NCBI RefSeq assembly: GCF_030362935.1
Contig: NZ_JAUCDY010000011.1
Coordinates: 1-64,000 of the forward strand
Direction: 5' to 3'
Length of the DNA: 64,000 bases
Origin: Thiopseudomonas acetoxidans
GTDB lineage: Bacteria > Pseudomonadota > Gammaproteobacteria > Pseudomonadales > Pseudomonadaceae
A program made the position numbers and the translations under genes. Numbering within the stretch: position 1 is the stretch's first letter; the number at the start of each line of letters is the position of its first letter. The notes beneath the pieces are model-generated. The model ran no database searches, had not been told where the DNA came from, and worked only from the letters and a program-made list of their open reading frames with translations. Of the stretch, positions 1-8,128 are shown in pieces.

Positions 1-41
1 GACATGACGCCGTTAGAGTACCGAAATGCGGCATAAATTCT

Positions 42-263
42 CTACGAGATGACTGTGTTATAAATGGGGTATTTACACACTTGTTTCCAGTCGGCAAAAT
101 GAAAAACACGATCCTGTAATAGCAACCTCCAACCATAAGGTAAACTGTCTGCAAACACACCATGCAATCCTGCATGATGCTGTGCTGGTGCGGGCTGCAA
201 CACGGTCGAGTTATGCAGAGTAAAGGGCAAAAAGGTGGCCAAGTTTTTGCAAATAATATACAG
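42..263 (-). pseudogene. HipA-family toxin remnant (N-terminal domain fragment)
   Basis: The reverse strand is open between stops at about 264 and 42 and encodes a stretch reading GLHGVFADSLPYGW followed by RLLLQDRVF. This matches the signature of the HipA N-terminal (couple_hipA) region, where family members read roughly G-L-x-G-x-F-A/N-D-S-L-P-D-G-W. The usual Asp before GWG is Tyr here. Family proteins are over 400 residues; this open stretch has about 73 codons, only a TTG as possible start, and ends at a TAG right after the motif. No HipB antitoxin or kinase core is visible, although sequence before base 1 is unseen. I read it as a decayed fragment of a HipA kinase gene. Recognition rests on recalled family motifs. 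Confidence 0.6.
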
Positions 264-335
264 AAAATGGACAACCTAGTATCCATTATCTTCTATCCAT
301 TATTTTTCTTGTTAACTGAACTCCCTGCTTACAAC

Positions 336-1334
336 TCAAACCCTAAACGTAAACGTCTGCATCAGTAGCGGCTGGATGCTTGCCTGTCGCGACAGCCTTG
401 TTTCGCCGGAGTAGCGTTTGGGGTTGAGGGTAACAAAGCCCCAGTACTCTAGAAACCGTCTAACAAAGCGGCTTTCAATACGACTGTCGAGCTGCCTGTG
501 TGGTGTGCTGTATTCATTTTGAGGTAACTGCTGGAGCAATGAAGGAAAAGCCACATAGACCTCATCCATGAGCTGGTCAACCGAACCATGGCTTTGTATG
601 CGCCAGAGTAGGAACATCCAGAACAATCGCAGATCAATGTCGTCATCAAACGCATCTAGATAGCTCCAGTTGTACTTGGCCACCGCGGCTTCGAGCATGG
701 GCAGAAAGAAGGAGCGCAAACCTTGGTTTTGGTACTGCTTTTGCGCTGTTTTTTTAACATGGTAGCGGCCGCTTTTACGGTAAATAATGCCTGCCACTTC
801 TGCCAAGATACGGGTGTAATGCAGCGCATTAAACTTATCTTCATTACTGCCCATGTACTCACTGATGCTAGGGTAAGTCTGATATTCGGCTATAGCAAAT
901 TCCGGCAACAGCTCGCTGGCTTGCTTGACCAGCTTGGCAGGTAAATTGCCTTTGCTGGTCGCTTTAAATGAGCCTTCATTCGCCATGGCTTCATCTAGAA
1001 TTATCTCTAGGTAGCGCATTACCGGACTGGCGGATAAATCAGCTGGTGTCGTGATTGTTACTAAATCCAACTCTGTAAAGGGTGCATACATCCAGTTGGA
1101 CATCTGGCTTGATGAGAGACCACAAAAGTCAGCGATGGGCTGATTGTTGCGCTGCTGAACGCGCTGTTCAGCAATCACATTCAGGTCATCCAGGCTTAGG
1201 TCTGGATTCATGGCTATGACCTGCGCAATATCGTCAAACACGCCTTGCTGCTGATTGGTTGCGTGATCGATGCAGCAACGCTTGTATTTTTTCCCACTGC
1301 CGCAGGGGCATGGATCGTTTCGACTAGTTTTCAC
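336..1334 (-). CDS. SEC-C motif protein of unknown function
   Basis: 332 residues, probably from a GTG start with a GAGA-type ribosome site about 8 bases upstream. Residues 5-21 form a SEC-C zinc motif, with Cys9, Cys11, Cys20 and Cys21 in the pattern CxC-x8-CC, as in the SecA tail. Here the motif is at the N-terminus, followed by a roughly 300-residue mainly helical, soluble-looking region that I do not recognise. There is no signal peptide or membrane segment. It stands alone, facing the HipA remnant at its 3' end and diverging from the ferritin-like gene. SEC-C motifs are found in many accessory proteins, so the motif alone does not give a function. Confidence 0.7.
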   Translation of the reverse strand: MKTSRNDPCPCGSGKKYKRCCIDHATNQQQGVFDDIAQVIAMNPDLSLDDLNVIAEQRVQQRNNQPIADFCGLSSSQMSNWMYAPFTELDLVTITTPADLSASPVMRYLEIILDEAMANEGSFKATSKGNLPAKLVKQASELLPEFAIAEYQTYPSISEYMGSNEDKFNALHYTRILAEVAGIIYRKSGRYHVKKTAQKQYQNQGLRSFFLPMLEAAVAKYNWSYLDAFDDDIDLRLFWMFLLWRIQSHGSVDQLMDEVYVAFPSLLQQLPQNEYSTPHRQLDSRIESRFVRRFLEYWGFVTLNPKRYSGETRLSRQASIQPLLMQTFTFRV

Positions 1335-1495
1335 GACAAATCTCTTCTTATCTGTACGGATTTAATTTCATCCATCATTACGAATTAGCCGCCTAAAATC
1401 AAAGTTTTCTGCACATCATTTAAAGCGTTTAAAGCTTTGGGACGATTAACAGTCCTGACTGCTTGGCCAACTAAATCCACTCTTTATTGAAACAT

Positions 1496-1527
1496 TTGCA
1501 CCTATTCTTACCTAAGTCGTATAGGTA
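1496..1527 (+). promoter_or_regulatory. Candidate promoter with overlapping inverted repeat, ferritin-like gene
   Basis: A possible sigma-70 promoter reads TTGCAC (1496-1501), 18 bases, TATAGG (1520-1525). Overlapping its -10 is the inverted repeat TACCTA-N7-TAGGTA (1509-1514 and 1522-1527), placed as a repressor site would be. The downstream gene starts at 1610. No known operator consensus was matched with confidence. Confidence 0.3.
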
Positions 1528-1609
1528 GCCGCCTATTGTCTGTTTACATTTAGGAGAGCAGGCAATTACTCAGCGCTTCCCTAGCCATCTAACTCTTAGG
1601 GTGAACACT

Positions 1610-1897
1610 ATGTCAAACGAAGGTTATCACGAGCCTATCGACGAGCTCACAGACGAAACAAGAGACATGCACCGTGCCATAACGTCCTTGATGGAAGAGC
1701 TCGAAGCTGTGGATTGGTACAATCAACGGGTCGATGCCTGTAAAGACGATGAGCTACGGGCAATCTTGATACATAATCGGGATGAAGAAAAAGAGCACGC
1801 GGCGATGGTGCTTGAGTGGATTCGTAGAAGAGATCCGCAGCTCGACAAAGAATTAAAGGATTATCTATTCACTGATAAACCCATAGCACATACATAA
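1610..1897 (+). CDS. Encapsulated-ferritin-like (EncFtn family) ferroxidase
   Basis: The ATG at 1610 is preferred over the in-frame GTG at 1601 because AGGGTG sits 7 bases before it; this gives 95 residues. The protein resembles the Rhodospirillum rubrum encapsulated ferritin, with the shared core MEELEAVDWY, then HNRDEEKEHAAM and LEW. Glu30, Glu60 and His63 align with the ferroxidase ligands Glu32, Glu62 and His65 of that protein. EncFtn monomers are two-helix units that pair to build the di-iron centre, form an annular decamer, oxidise Fe(II) and pass iron to an encapsulin nanocompartment. Here the chain stops soon after the LFTDKPIAHT segment, so the C-terminal extension with the cargo-loading peptide seems absent, and no encapsulin gene is in this window. 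Flanked by a possible promoter and a strong hairpin, it looks monocistronic. Confidence 0.85.
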   Translation: MSNEGYHEPIDELTDETRDMHRAITSLMEELEAVDWYNQRVDACKDDELRAILIHNRDEEKEHAAMVLEWIRRRDPQLDKELKDYLFTDKPIAHT

Positions 1898-1915
1898 AAT
1901 ACTTACCCTGTTTTT

Positions 1916-1953
1916 AAAGTAATTTGCTGCGCAACTCAACAGCAAATTACTTT
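1916..1953. terminator. Hairpin terminator between ferritin-like gene and pfkA
   Basis: Perfect 14-bp inverted repeat AAAGTAATTTGCTG (1916-1929) / CAGCAAATTACTTT (1940-1953) with a 10-base loop. The plus side is followed by TTTCTCTT and the minus side by TTTAAAAA. It lies between two convergent genes and probably works both ways. Confidence 0.7.
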
Positions 1954-1990
1954 CTCTTATCGCGTTCTATCAGTCTAGCGCAGGCTTCTC

Positions 1991-2950
1991 CTAGCGCGTT
2001 AATTTACGCCCTTCTTCGAGATACACGGGGCTGATCTCGCTACGACCGGACACTACCTCTGAGATAGAGCGTGTGGCCATTTGGCAGTTCTTGTAGAACA
2101 CCACGCCGTCATTACTGCCGGTCACTAGCGCATCAATGGCAATAGTGACGAACTCAAACGCGCGCAAGCGATCCAGCACTGTGGGGCTACCGCCGCGCTG
2201 GGTATGCCCTAAGACTGTCAGCCGCGCTTCCATGCCCACTTCTTCTTCCAGCCAGCGGGTCAGTTGCGGGGCAAAGTCCACACCTTCAGAAACAATGGCA
2301 ATCATGTAGGTACGTCCATCAGCAATTTCTGCTTGGAAGCGTTTTTTTAAGCTGTCTAGATCGTAGGGAAGTTCAGGAATCAAACAAATTTCCGCACCAC
2401 TGGTCAGCGCAGAAACTAACGCCAAATAACCGCAATCGCGACCCATGGTTTCAATAACAAACGCGCGCCTGGACGAGCTGGCGGTATCGCGGATTTGGTC
2501 CGTAGCTTGGCGGATAACATTCAGTGCGGTATCTACACCTAAGCAATAATCTGTGCCGAAAATATCGTTATCAATGGTCGCTGGGATACCACAAAACGCA
2601 ATGCCAAACTCGCGATAAAACACATCCAGTGCACGGAAAGAGCCATCACCACCCAAAACCACTAGCATGTCGATGCCGTGGGCTTTAAGGTTGTCATAAG
2701 CCTGCTGACGGTACTCAGGCTCAAAAAAACGCGCCGAGCGTGATGAGCGCAACACCGAACCACCCTTGGTGATAATACCCGCCACATCCGCATGGGTAGC
2801 TGGCTGAATACGGTTATCGATCAAGCCCTCTAATCCATCACAGATCAAATAGGGCTTCAGCCCTTTTTCAATACTGTATTCCACAAAGCGTTTGATGCCA
2901 GGGTTCATCCCAGCACAATCACCACCCGAGGTCATGATTGCAATTCCCAT
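1991..2950 (-). CDS. pfkA: ATP-dependent 6-phosphofructokinase
   Basis: 319 residues, the usual length for PfkA, which phosphorylates fructose 6-phosphate to fructose 1,6-bisphosphate. The N-terminal TSGGDCAGMN nucleotide loop is present. GGDGS at 100-104 has Gly where pyrophosphate-dependent enzymes have a second Asp, so ATP is the likely donor. TIDND at 125-129 contains catalytic Asp127, and the residue before it is Ala124 rather than the Gly of E. coli or the Lys of PPi enzymes. MGRDCG and GHTQRGGSP supply the sugar-phosphate site. Pseudomonads generally lack this enzyme and use the Entner-Doudoroff route, so its presence is notable. It lies alone between the ferritin-like gene and a broken GGDEF gene. 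AAAGG lies about 11 bases before the ATG. Confidence 0.93.
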   Translation of the reverse strand: MGIAIMTSGGDCAGMNPGIKRFVEYSIEKGLKPYLICDGLEGLIDNRIQPATHADVAGIITKGGSVLRSSRSARFFEPEYRQQAYDNLKAHGIDMLVVLGGDGSFRALDVFYREFGIAFCGIPATIDNDIFGTDYCLGVDTALNVIRQATDQIRDTASSSRRAFVIETMGRDCGYLALVSALTSGAEICLIPELPYDLDSLKKRFQAEIADGRTYMIAIVSEGVDFAPQLTRWLEEEVGMEARLTVLGHTQRGGSPTVLDRLRAFEFVTIAIDALVTGSNDGVVFYKNCQMATRSISEVVSGRSEISPVYLEEGRKLTR

Positions 2951-3016
2951 ATAGAAAATACCTTTTAAAAATCAATTTTAGGCTGTGTTTTCAACCGTCC
3001 GTTTCGCCTAGCCCCT

Positions 3017-3439
3017 TCATCTGACTGTGCGGGTGCGCTGCTTATCATTATACATTTCTTGATCTGCATAGTTGAGTAAGCTGGCACCGTCTTGCCCATG
3101 CTCAGGATACATCGCCAAACCTATAGATGCACCAAGGCTAAAACCATCACAAAAATCTAAGGGTTGCTGTATTTCCTCGTGCAAGCGCGCGATGATTTTC
3201 TCAACGTCACTTAACTCTTTAACTTCACGTAGCAGCACCACAAACTCATCACCGCCCAATCGCGCTACCACGTCATGGTCGCGCAGGACACTCTGGATAC
3301 GCTGTGCAGTTTCGAACAGTGCCCGATCACCCTTGTCATGACCAAAGGTATCGTTAAGCGGCTTAAACTTATTTAAATCCAGAAACAGGAGCGCAAAGGG
3401 CTGTTTCGTGGGTTTGCGCTCAAATAGCAGGTAATTATA
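3017..3439 (-). pseudogene. Truncated GGDEF (diguanylate cyclase) domain
   Basis: The frame is open from just after a TGA at 3440-3442 to the stop at 3017, 141 codons. It encodes the later three quarters of a GGDEF domain: FLDLNKFKPLNDTFGHDKGD, then VARLGGDEFVVLL, ASIGLAMYPEHG and ADQEMY. The GGDEF signature itself is intact. The beginning of the domain, including the DxLTGLxNR stretch, is gone, and the reading frame runs straight into AT-rich sequence (3430-3470) with no credible start or ribosome site. A sensory N-terminus is also missing. An internal GTG could only start just before GGDEF, which would leave a non-functional piece. I call it a 5'-deleted pseudogene. Confidence 0.75.
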
Positions 3440-3502
3440 TCAAATATAATAATACTATTATGCTAGCACTTTAGTGACGGCTTGCCTGTTACGTCAGGCG
3501 GC

Positions 3503-5269
3503 TCAAAACGGCCAGAACAGTGGAATAAAAATCACGCCCAATACCCAAAAGATACTGTTAAGCGGTAAACCCACCTTAATAAAGTCGCTGAACTTATAAC
3601 CACCAGCGCTATACACCATCATATTGGTTTGGTATCCCACCGGGGTCATAAAGCTGGTTGAGGCGGCGAAGGTAATGGCAATCAAGAACGGCGTAGGGTC
3701 AGCGCCCATCAGCTGTGCGGTAGAAAACCCTATAGGTGTCAATAAGACAGCCGCCGCCGAATTACTCATCAACTCGCCAAATAACAACGCCATCAGATAA
3801 AGCACCGCAAGCACCACATGCGGACCTAAGTGGCTCACCAAGCCAATGCTGTTATCCACCAAAAACTGAGCCGCACCGCTGCTACTCATAGCAATCCCCA
3901 GCGGTAACAACCCGGCAATTAAAATCACAATGGACCAGTCGGTACTTTCATACACGTCATCGGCATGAATGCAGCCCGCCAAGGTCATAGCAACGGCACC
4001 TGTAAGCGCTGAAATAGCGATGGGTAACCAACCGAGTGCCGAAACTATAACTACAGCGGCCATAGTGGCAACGGCAAAAGGTGCACGCCAACCATAGTCT
4101 TGGCTGGCTTCACGCTGGGAAATCACAATCACACTTTTATCTTTACGCAGCGCAGCAAGGTCTTTTTCCGGTAGCGCTAGCAGTAAAATATCACCGATAC
4201 GCAACCGCAAACTATTAAGCTGACTGCGTAATACCTGTCCTCGGCGCTGTACCCCCATGACCGAGGCGTTATAGCGCCAGCTGCGATTTAACTCAGCCAG
4301 TAAACGACCCGCTGCACGGGATTGCGGTGCGATCATGACCTCTGTGAGCACTGATTTCCCCTGCTTACGTCCTTTAAGCTGAAAATCTGTTTGCGTATTA
4401 AACTCTAGTTTTTGCTCATCTTTCAGAGCTTCCAGTGCAGACCAAACCCCACGTGCCAGTAAAATATCACCTTCTTGCAGCTTTTCTGAACGTGGCGCCC
4501 AATATTTTTCCCCGTCACGCAGTAATTCCAGAATAAAGACGTTGTAATTTTTACTCAGCTGCGCCTCTTCGACACTGACACCCAGCAACTTGGAGTCTTC
4601 GGTGATTTTTAACTCGCTAATATAATGACCAAACTCGTACAGGTTTTCCAAATCCGCGCTGCGTACTTCGGGTAATAACCAGCGGCCAAACGTCAGTAGG
4701 TACAGGCAACCGGCGATGGCACAAATGACAGCCAAGGGGAAAAACTCAAACATGCTAAAACCTGGATGACCTAGATCTTTAGCAATGGAGTTCACCAGCA
4801 GGTTGGTGGATGAACCAATGAGCGTGACCACCCCCATCATTTGCGCCACGTAAGACAGTGGAATCAATGCTTTAGAGGGCGCCAAGCCCACTTTTAAACT
4901 GGCTGCAATAACTATGGGAATAAAAATAGCTACCACGGCAGTGTTATTAACGAAAGGGGCAATCAGCGCCAGCAAGCCAAATAACATCAGCATAAATTGC
5001 AAGGGGGAACGCGCTGCGCTAAGCAGTTTTTGTATGCCGGCTAAGGCGCCACTGTTTTGTAATCCAGCAGCAAGAATAAACATGGAAGCCACGGTGATAG
5101 TGGCAGCATTACTAAAACCACTTAACGCCTGCCCAGGGCTAACCAGATCCAGCAAGGTCAGACTGACTAATACCAAAATCGCAATGGCATCAATGCGGAG
5201 CTTCTCAGTAACAAAAAGCACCAGCGCTACCATTGTGATTAACAGAACGAGAAAAATCTCAAGGGTCAT
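3503..5269 (-). CDS. SLC13/DASS-family anion transporter with two RCK_C (TrkA-C) domains
   Basis: 588 residues from the ATG at 5269, which has AGAGG 6 bases upstream (a TTG two codons earlier is less likely). Two groups of membrane segments flank a soluble central part. The first half contains NTAVVAIFIP and the GSSTN signature of the divalent-anion:sodium symporter family. Residues of about 205-375 look like two consecutive RCK_C/TrkA_C domains. The C-terminal half has SNSAAAVLLTP and a second family signature at STSFMTPVGYQTN. The family moves sulfate, dicarboxylates or related anions with sodium; versions with internal TrkA-C domains (YfbS-like) have no firmly known substrate. It stands alone and the substrate cannot be told from sequence. 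Confidence 0.85.
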   Translation of the reverse strand: MTLEIFLVLLITMVALVLFVTEKLRIDAIAILVLVSLTLLDLVSPGQALSGFSNAATITVASMFILAAGLQNSGALAGIQKLLSAARSPLQFMLMLFGLLALIAPFVNNTAVVAIFIPIVIAASLKVGLAPSKALIPLSYVAQMMGVVTLIGSSTNLLVNSIAKDLGHPGFSMFEFFPLAVICAIAGCLYLLTFGRWLLPEVRSADLENLYEFGHYISELKITEDSKLLGVSVEEAQLSKNYNVFILELLRDGEKYWAPRSEKLQEGDILLARGVWSALEALKDEQKLEFNTQTDFQLKGRKQGKSVLTEVMIAPQSRAAGRLLAELNRSWRYNASVMGVQRRGQVLRSQLNSLRLRIGDILLLALPEKDLAALRKDKSVIVISQREASQDYGWRAPFAVATMAAVVIVSALGWLPIAISALTGAVAMTLAGCIHADDVYESTDWSIVILIAGLLPLGIAMSSSGAAQFLVDNSIGLVSHLGPHVVLAVLYLMALLFGELMSNSAAAVLLTPIGFSTAQLMGADPTPFLIAITFAASTSFMTPVGYQTNMMVYSAGGYKFSDFIKVGLPLNSIFWVLGVIFIPLFWPF

Positions 5270-5275
5270 AGCCAA

Positions 5276-5619
5276 CCTCTAAACATCAGTACCGAGCAGC
5301 GCATTGGCGTTACCCTATTAGACAGTGATGCCAATATATAGCAAAACTGTAGGGTTAGATTAAATGAGTTTCTTGCTTGGCGTATCTGTTTATTGCAGCA
5401 AACTCTTGTTGAAGCTCAGCTGTTGCACCCCAACAAGACCCGCGGTGTGGGAGCGCAGCTTCTGCGCGATGCAGAACATAAACCCAGCCGGAAAAGCACA
5501 TTCACGCAAGCGTGCGCTCCAACAGAAGTCGTAAATCCATATCAATCAAACCCTATCAGCTTTATTGTTAGCTCAGCGCAATATTTTTCATTAGCAAAGT
5601 ACTCAGCACACTCTTACTC
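5276..5619. repeat. Gene-free stretch with an inverted pair of REP elements
   Basis: No credible gene lies between the transporter and ccoN. A REP copy on the plus strand (5446-5469, TGTGGGAGCGCAGCTTCTGC then GCGA) has the stem GCGCAG/CTGCGC. A second, diverged copy lies inverted at 5501-5524 with a shorter CACGC/GCGTG stem. The pair has REPIN-like geometry with a 31-base spacer, but the spacer differs from the one shared by the copies near 42.5, 51.5 and 58.2 kb. Confidence 0.75.
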
Positions 5620-5633
5620 TTGATCCAAGTCAA
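5620..5633 (+). promoter_or_regulatory. FNR/ANR box upstream of ccoN
   Basis: TTGATCCAAGTCAA is a TTGAT-N4-GTCAA site, one base from the perfect FNR/ANR palindrome, centred about 66 bases before the ccoN ATG. ANR is the oxygen-sensing activator of pseudomonads, so low-oxygen induction of ccoN is inferred. Confidence 0.75.
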
Positions 5634-5692
5634 TTATCTAACAGAGGCCGTAGCTGTGCTGCATGCTTGTAGTATTGGCTGCGTGAGTCATT

Positions 5693-7120
5693 ATGCAAAA
5701 TTCAATTCAAGTACCTGAATACAACCTCAAAGTTGTACGCCAGTTCACCCTGGCAACCATTGTCTGGGGTGTGGTCGGCATGTGCTTTGGTGTGTTTTTG
5801 GCTGCTCAACTGGTATGGCCGGCATTGAGCTTCGACACCCCGTGGCTGACATTTGGTCGTGTTCGCCCTATTCATACCAGCTTGGTTATCTTTGCTTTTG
5901 GCGGTAGCGCGCTGTTTGCCACCTCTTTTTATATTGTTCAGCGCACCAGCTATGCACGATTGCCCTCAGACCTAATGGCTTCGATATTTTTCTGGGGTTG
6001 GCAGGTTTTATTAGTGCTTATCGTAATTAGCTATGCCATGGGTTCCACCACCAGTAAAGAATATGCCGAAATGGAGTGGTCGCTGTCGATAGTTTTAGCT
6101 GCACTCTGGCTTGTTTATACTTGGCTGTTTTTTGCCACCATCGCGCGACGCAAGGTTGCACACATTTACGTAGCCAACTGGTTTTACGGTGCTTTTATTT
6201 TCGTAACCGCGATGGTTTTTATAATAAACAGTGCCGCAGTTCCTGTCACTTTAACCAAGTCTTACTCCGCTTATTCAGGTGCTACTGATGCACTTATCCA
6301 GTGGTGGTACGGGCATAGTGTGGTTGGTTTTATTCTGTCCGTCGGTTTTTTAGGCATGATGTACTACTTCGTACCCAAGCAAGCAGACCGTCCGATTTAT
6401 TCCTACCGCCTTTCGATTGTGCATTTCTGGGCCATTATCTCTATTTATATCTGGGCCGGCCCGCACCACTTACACTACACCGCCCTGCCCGACTGGGCAC
6501 AAAGCTTAGGCATGGTCATGTCCGTGATCCTGCTTGCCCCCAGCTGGGGTGGCATGATCAACGGGATGATGACGCTGTCAGGCGCGTGGTATAAGTTACG
6601 TTACGACCCCATCTTGCGCTTCCTAGTGGTTTCTCTGGCCTTCTACGGCATGTCCACTTTTGAAGGTCCAATGATGGCGATTAAAACCGTCAACTCACTC
6701 TCCCACTACACGGACTGGACTATTGGTCACGTGCATGCCGGTGCGCTCGGCTGGGTGGCGATGATCAGTATCGGCAGTCTGTACTACATGATTCCAAGAC
6801 TGTGGCACCGTGAAAGCATGTACAGCACAAAACTGATTCACATCCATTTCTGGCTGGCTACAGTGGGTACAGTAATGTACCTCGCGGCCATGTGGGTCAA
6901 CGGTATTAGCCAAGGCTTAATGTGGCGCGCTATTAACCAAGACGGCACGCTCAGTTATTCCTTTGTTGAAACCATCGGTGCCAGTCACTACGGCTACGTA
7001 GCACGCCTAATCGGTGGCAGCCTGTTTGCTTTTGGTATGATTTTATTTGCTATCAACTGCTGGTTAACGCTCAGGGATAATCGCTTAGCTCAACCACAAG
7101 GAGACTTACAACATGTTTAG
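5693..7120 (+). CDS. ccoN: Orphan cbb3-type cytochrome c oxidase subunit I (CcoN)
   Basis: 475 residues with about 12 membrane segments, the normal length for the catalytic subunit of cbb3 oxidase. Haem and copper ligands are visible: His61 in RPIHTS (low-spin haem b), His208 in WWYGHSVVGF and the His pair in WAGPHHLHYT (CuB), and the two His of GHVHAGALGW (haems). The usual partners ccoO, ccoQ and ccoP do not follow, so this is an orphan subunit comparable to CcoN3/CcoN4 of Pseudomonas aeruginosa, which can replace the standard CcoN in hybrid oxidases. It overlaps a small membrane-protein gene at its end. An ANR box upstream suggests microaerobic expression. Confidence 0.93.
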   Translation: MQNSIQVPEYNLKVVRQFTLATIVWGVVGMCFGVFLAAQLVWPALSFDTPWLTFGRVRPIHTSLVIFAFGGSALFATSFYIVQRTSYARLPSDLMASIFFWGWQVLLVLIVISYAMGSTTSKEYAEMEWSLSIVLAALWLVYTWLFFATIARRKVAHIYVANWFYGAFIFVTAMVFIINSAAVPVTLTKSYSAYSGATDALIQWWYGHSVVGFILSVGFLGMMYYFVPKQADRPIYSYRLSIVHFWAIISIYIWAGPHHLHYTALPDWAQSLGMVMSVILLAPSWGGMINGMMTLSGAWYKLRYDPILRFLVVSLAFYGMSTFEGPMMAIKTVNSLSHYTDWTIGHVHAGALGWVAMISIGSLYYMIPRLWHRESMYSTKLIHIHFWLATVGTVMYLAAMWVNGISQGLMWRAINQDGTLSYSFVETIGASHYGYVARLIGGSLFAFGMILFAINCWLTLRDNRLAQPQGDLQHV

Positions 7121-7310
7121 TTTAATTGTGTTACTCGTCTGCGCACCGCTTATTGTGAACCAGTGGCTGCGTTACTCCGGCCACGAAGCCAATCAGGCAG
7201 CGATGCTACCGTTTGCAGATAATTTAAGTCAGGCTAGGCGTGTTGAGCAGGAAACCGGTTTAGTGTGTGTGCCAGACAGGCTCGCATTACAAACCAGTCT
7301 AGACGCTTAA
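7113..7310 (+). CDS. Small protein translationally coupled to ccoN
   Basis: 65 residues. The ATG at 7113 lies inside the end of ccoN, in another frame (ATGTTTAG overlap), with AAGGAG about 10 bases before it, so translation is very likely coupled. The N-terminus (FSLIVLLVCAPLIVN) looks like one membrane anchor or an uncleaved signal, and the remainder is soluble. In P. aeruginosa the orphan ccoN4 is also followed by a small hypothetical gene; equivalence is an inference from position. It may assist assembly of the orphan subunit, but no function is proven. Its last 12 bases overlap the end of the convergent LysR gene. Confidence 0.65.
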   Translation: MFSLIVLLVCAPLIVNQWLRYSGHEANQAAMLPFADNLSQARRVEQETGLVCVPDRLALQTSLDA

Positions 7311-8120
7311 ACTACGCAACAACTCAAGCGCTAAGTGCAGATCGGGGTGTGTATTGCTTCTTTTATAAAGCACATAAATAGGCAAAGAAAACTCGGGCGC
7401 TGACTGATTACGCACCAGCTGCCCACTGGCCAAATAAGGCGTCACAACATGGGTGCGAAAATACCCAGTGCCGCCGTGCTCTAGTATAAGCTGCAACGCT
7501 AACGGACCTAGATTGGTTTGGATTTGCGCTTGGGTTTGCCCCGGAAAGGCAAGTTGGTATTGCTGCTTGAAAGCAACGCCCCAGTCGATAAACAACCAAG
7601 GCTCCGGTTGTTGCGGGTGCGCTACTTGAATCAACTTCTCCTCAACCAACTGCTCCACCTGCATATCAGGACGGTAGTAAGGCTGATGCGCCAACACCAC
7701 ATTTTGCTCACCAGCGTCCAATCCTGATAGCAGGGTTGTCGCTTCAGCCACCGTAGCCGTTACATGTAACTCCGGCTGCTGTTTAATAAGACTGTTAAAC
7801 CAACGCGTAAGCCATGGGCTCCATAGGCTAATTTCAGCTGCCAGCTTTAAGGGCTGCGGTTGGTTTTGCTGCTGCATTGTCTGCACAGCACCGTGCCACG
7901 TATTGAGAAAACTTTGGGCATAAGGAATAAACAGCTCGCCCTGCTCGGTAAGGCTAACCCCTGTTGCGTTACGCAAAAACAACTGCGCCTTGAGCTGTTG
8001 TTCTAGATTTTTTATCCGTGCAGTTACGGTGGTTTGACTGACACACAGGTGCTGGGCAGCCAAAATAAAACTGCCGCTATACACCACTGCCAAAAAAGTA
8101 CGCGCTAGATTTAAATCCAC
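7299..8120 (-). CDS. LysR-family transcriptional regulator
   Basis: 273 residues from the GTG at 8120, chosen because GAGG lies 6 bases upstream and the protein then begins DLNLARTFLAVV as family members do; a longer frame to 8201 would run back into the SMR gene. Residues 1-60 form the winged helix-turn-helix (GSFILAAQHLCVSQTTVTAR), followed by a weakly conserved effector-binding region of the periplasmic-protein fold. The ribosome site overlaps the TGA of the upstream SMR transporter gene 8 bases away, so the two are probably one transcript and coupled. The ligand is unknown; regulation of the exporter is plausible but not shown. Confidence 0.88.
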   Translation of the reverse strand: MDLNLARTFLAVVYSGSFILAAQHLCVSQTTVTARIKNLEQQLKAQLFLRNATGVSLTEQGELFIPYAQSFLNTWHGAVQTMQQQNQPQPLKLAAEISLWSPWLTRWFNSLIKQQPELHVTATVAEATTLLSGLDAGEQNVVLAHQPYYRPDMQVEQLVEEKLIQVAHPQQPEPWLFIDWGVAFKQQYQLAFPGQTQAQIQTNLGPLALQLILEHGGTGYFRTHVVTPYLASGQLVRNQSAPEFSLPIYVLYKRSNTHPDLHLALELLRSLSV

Positions 8121-8128
8121 TCGCCACC

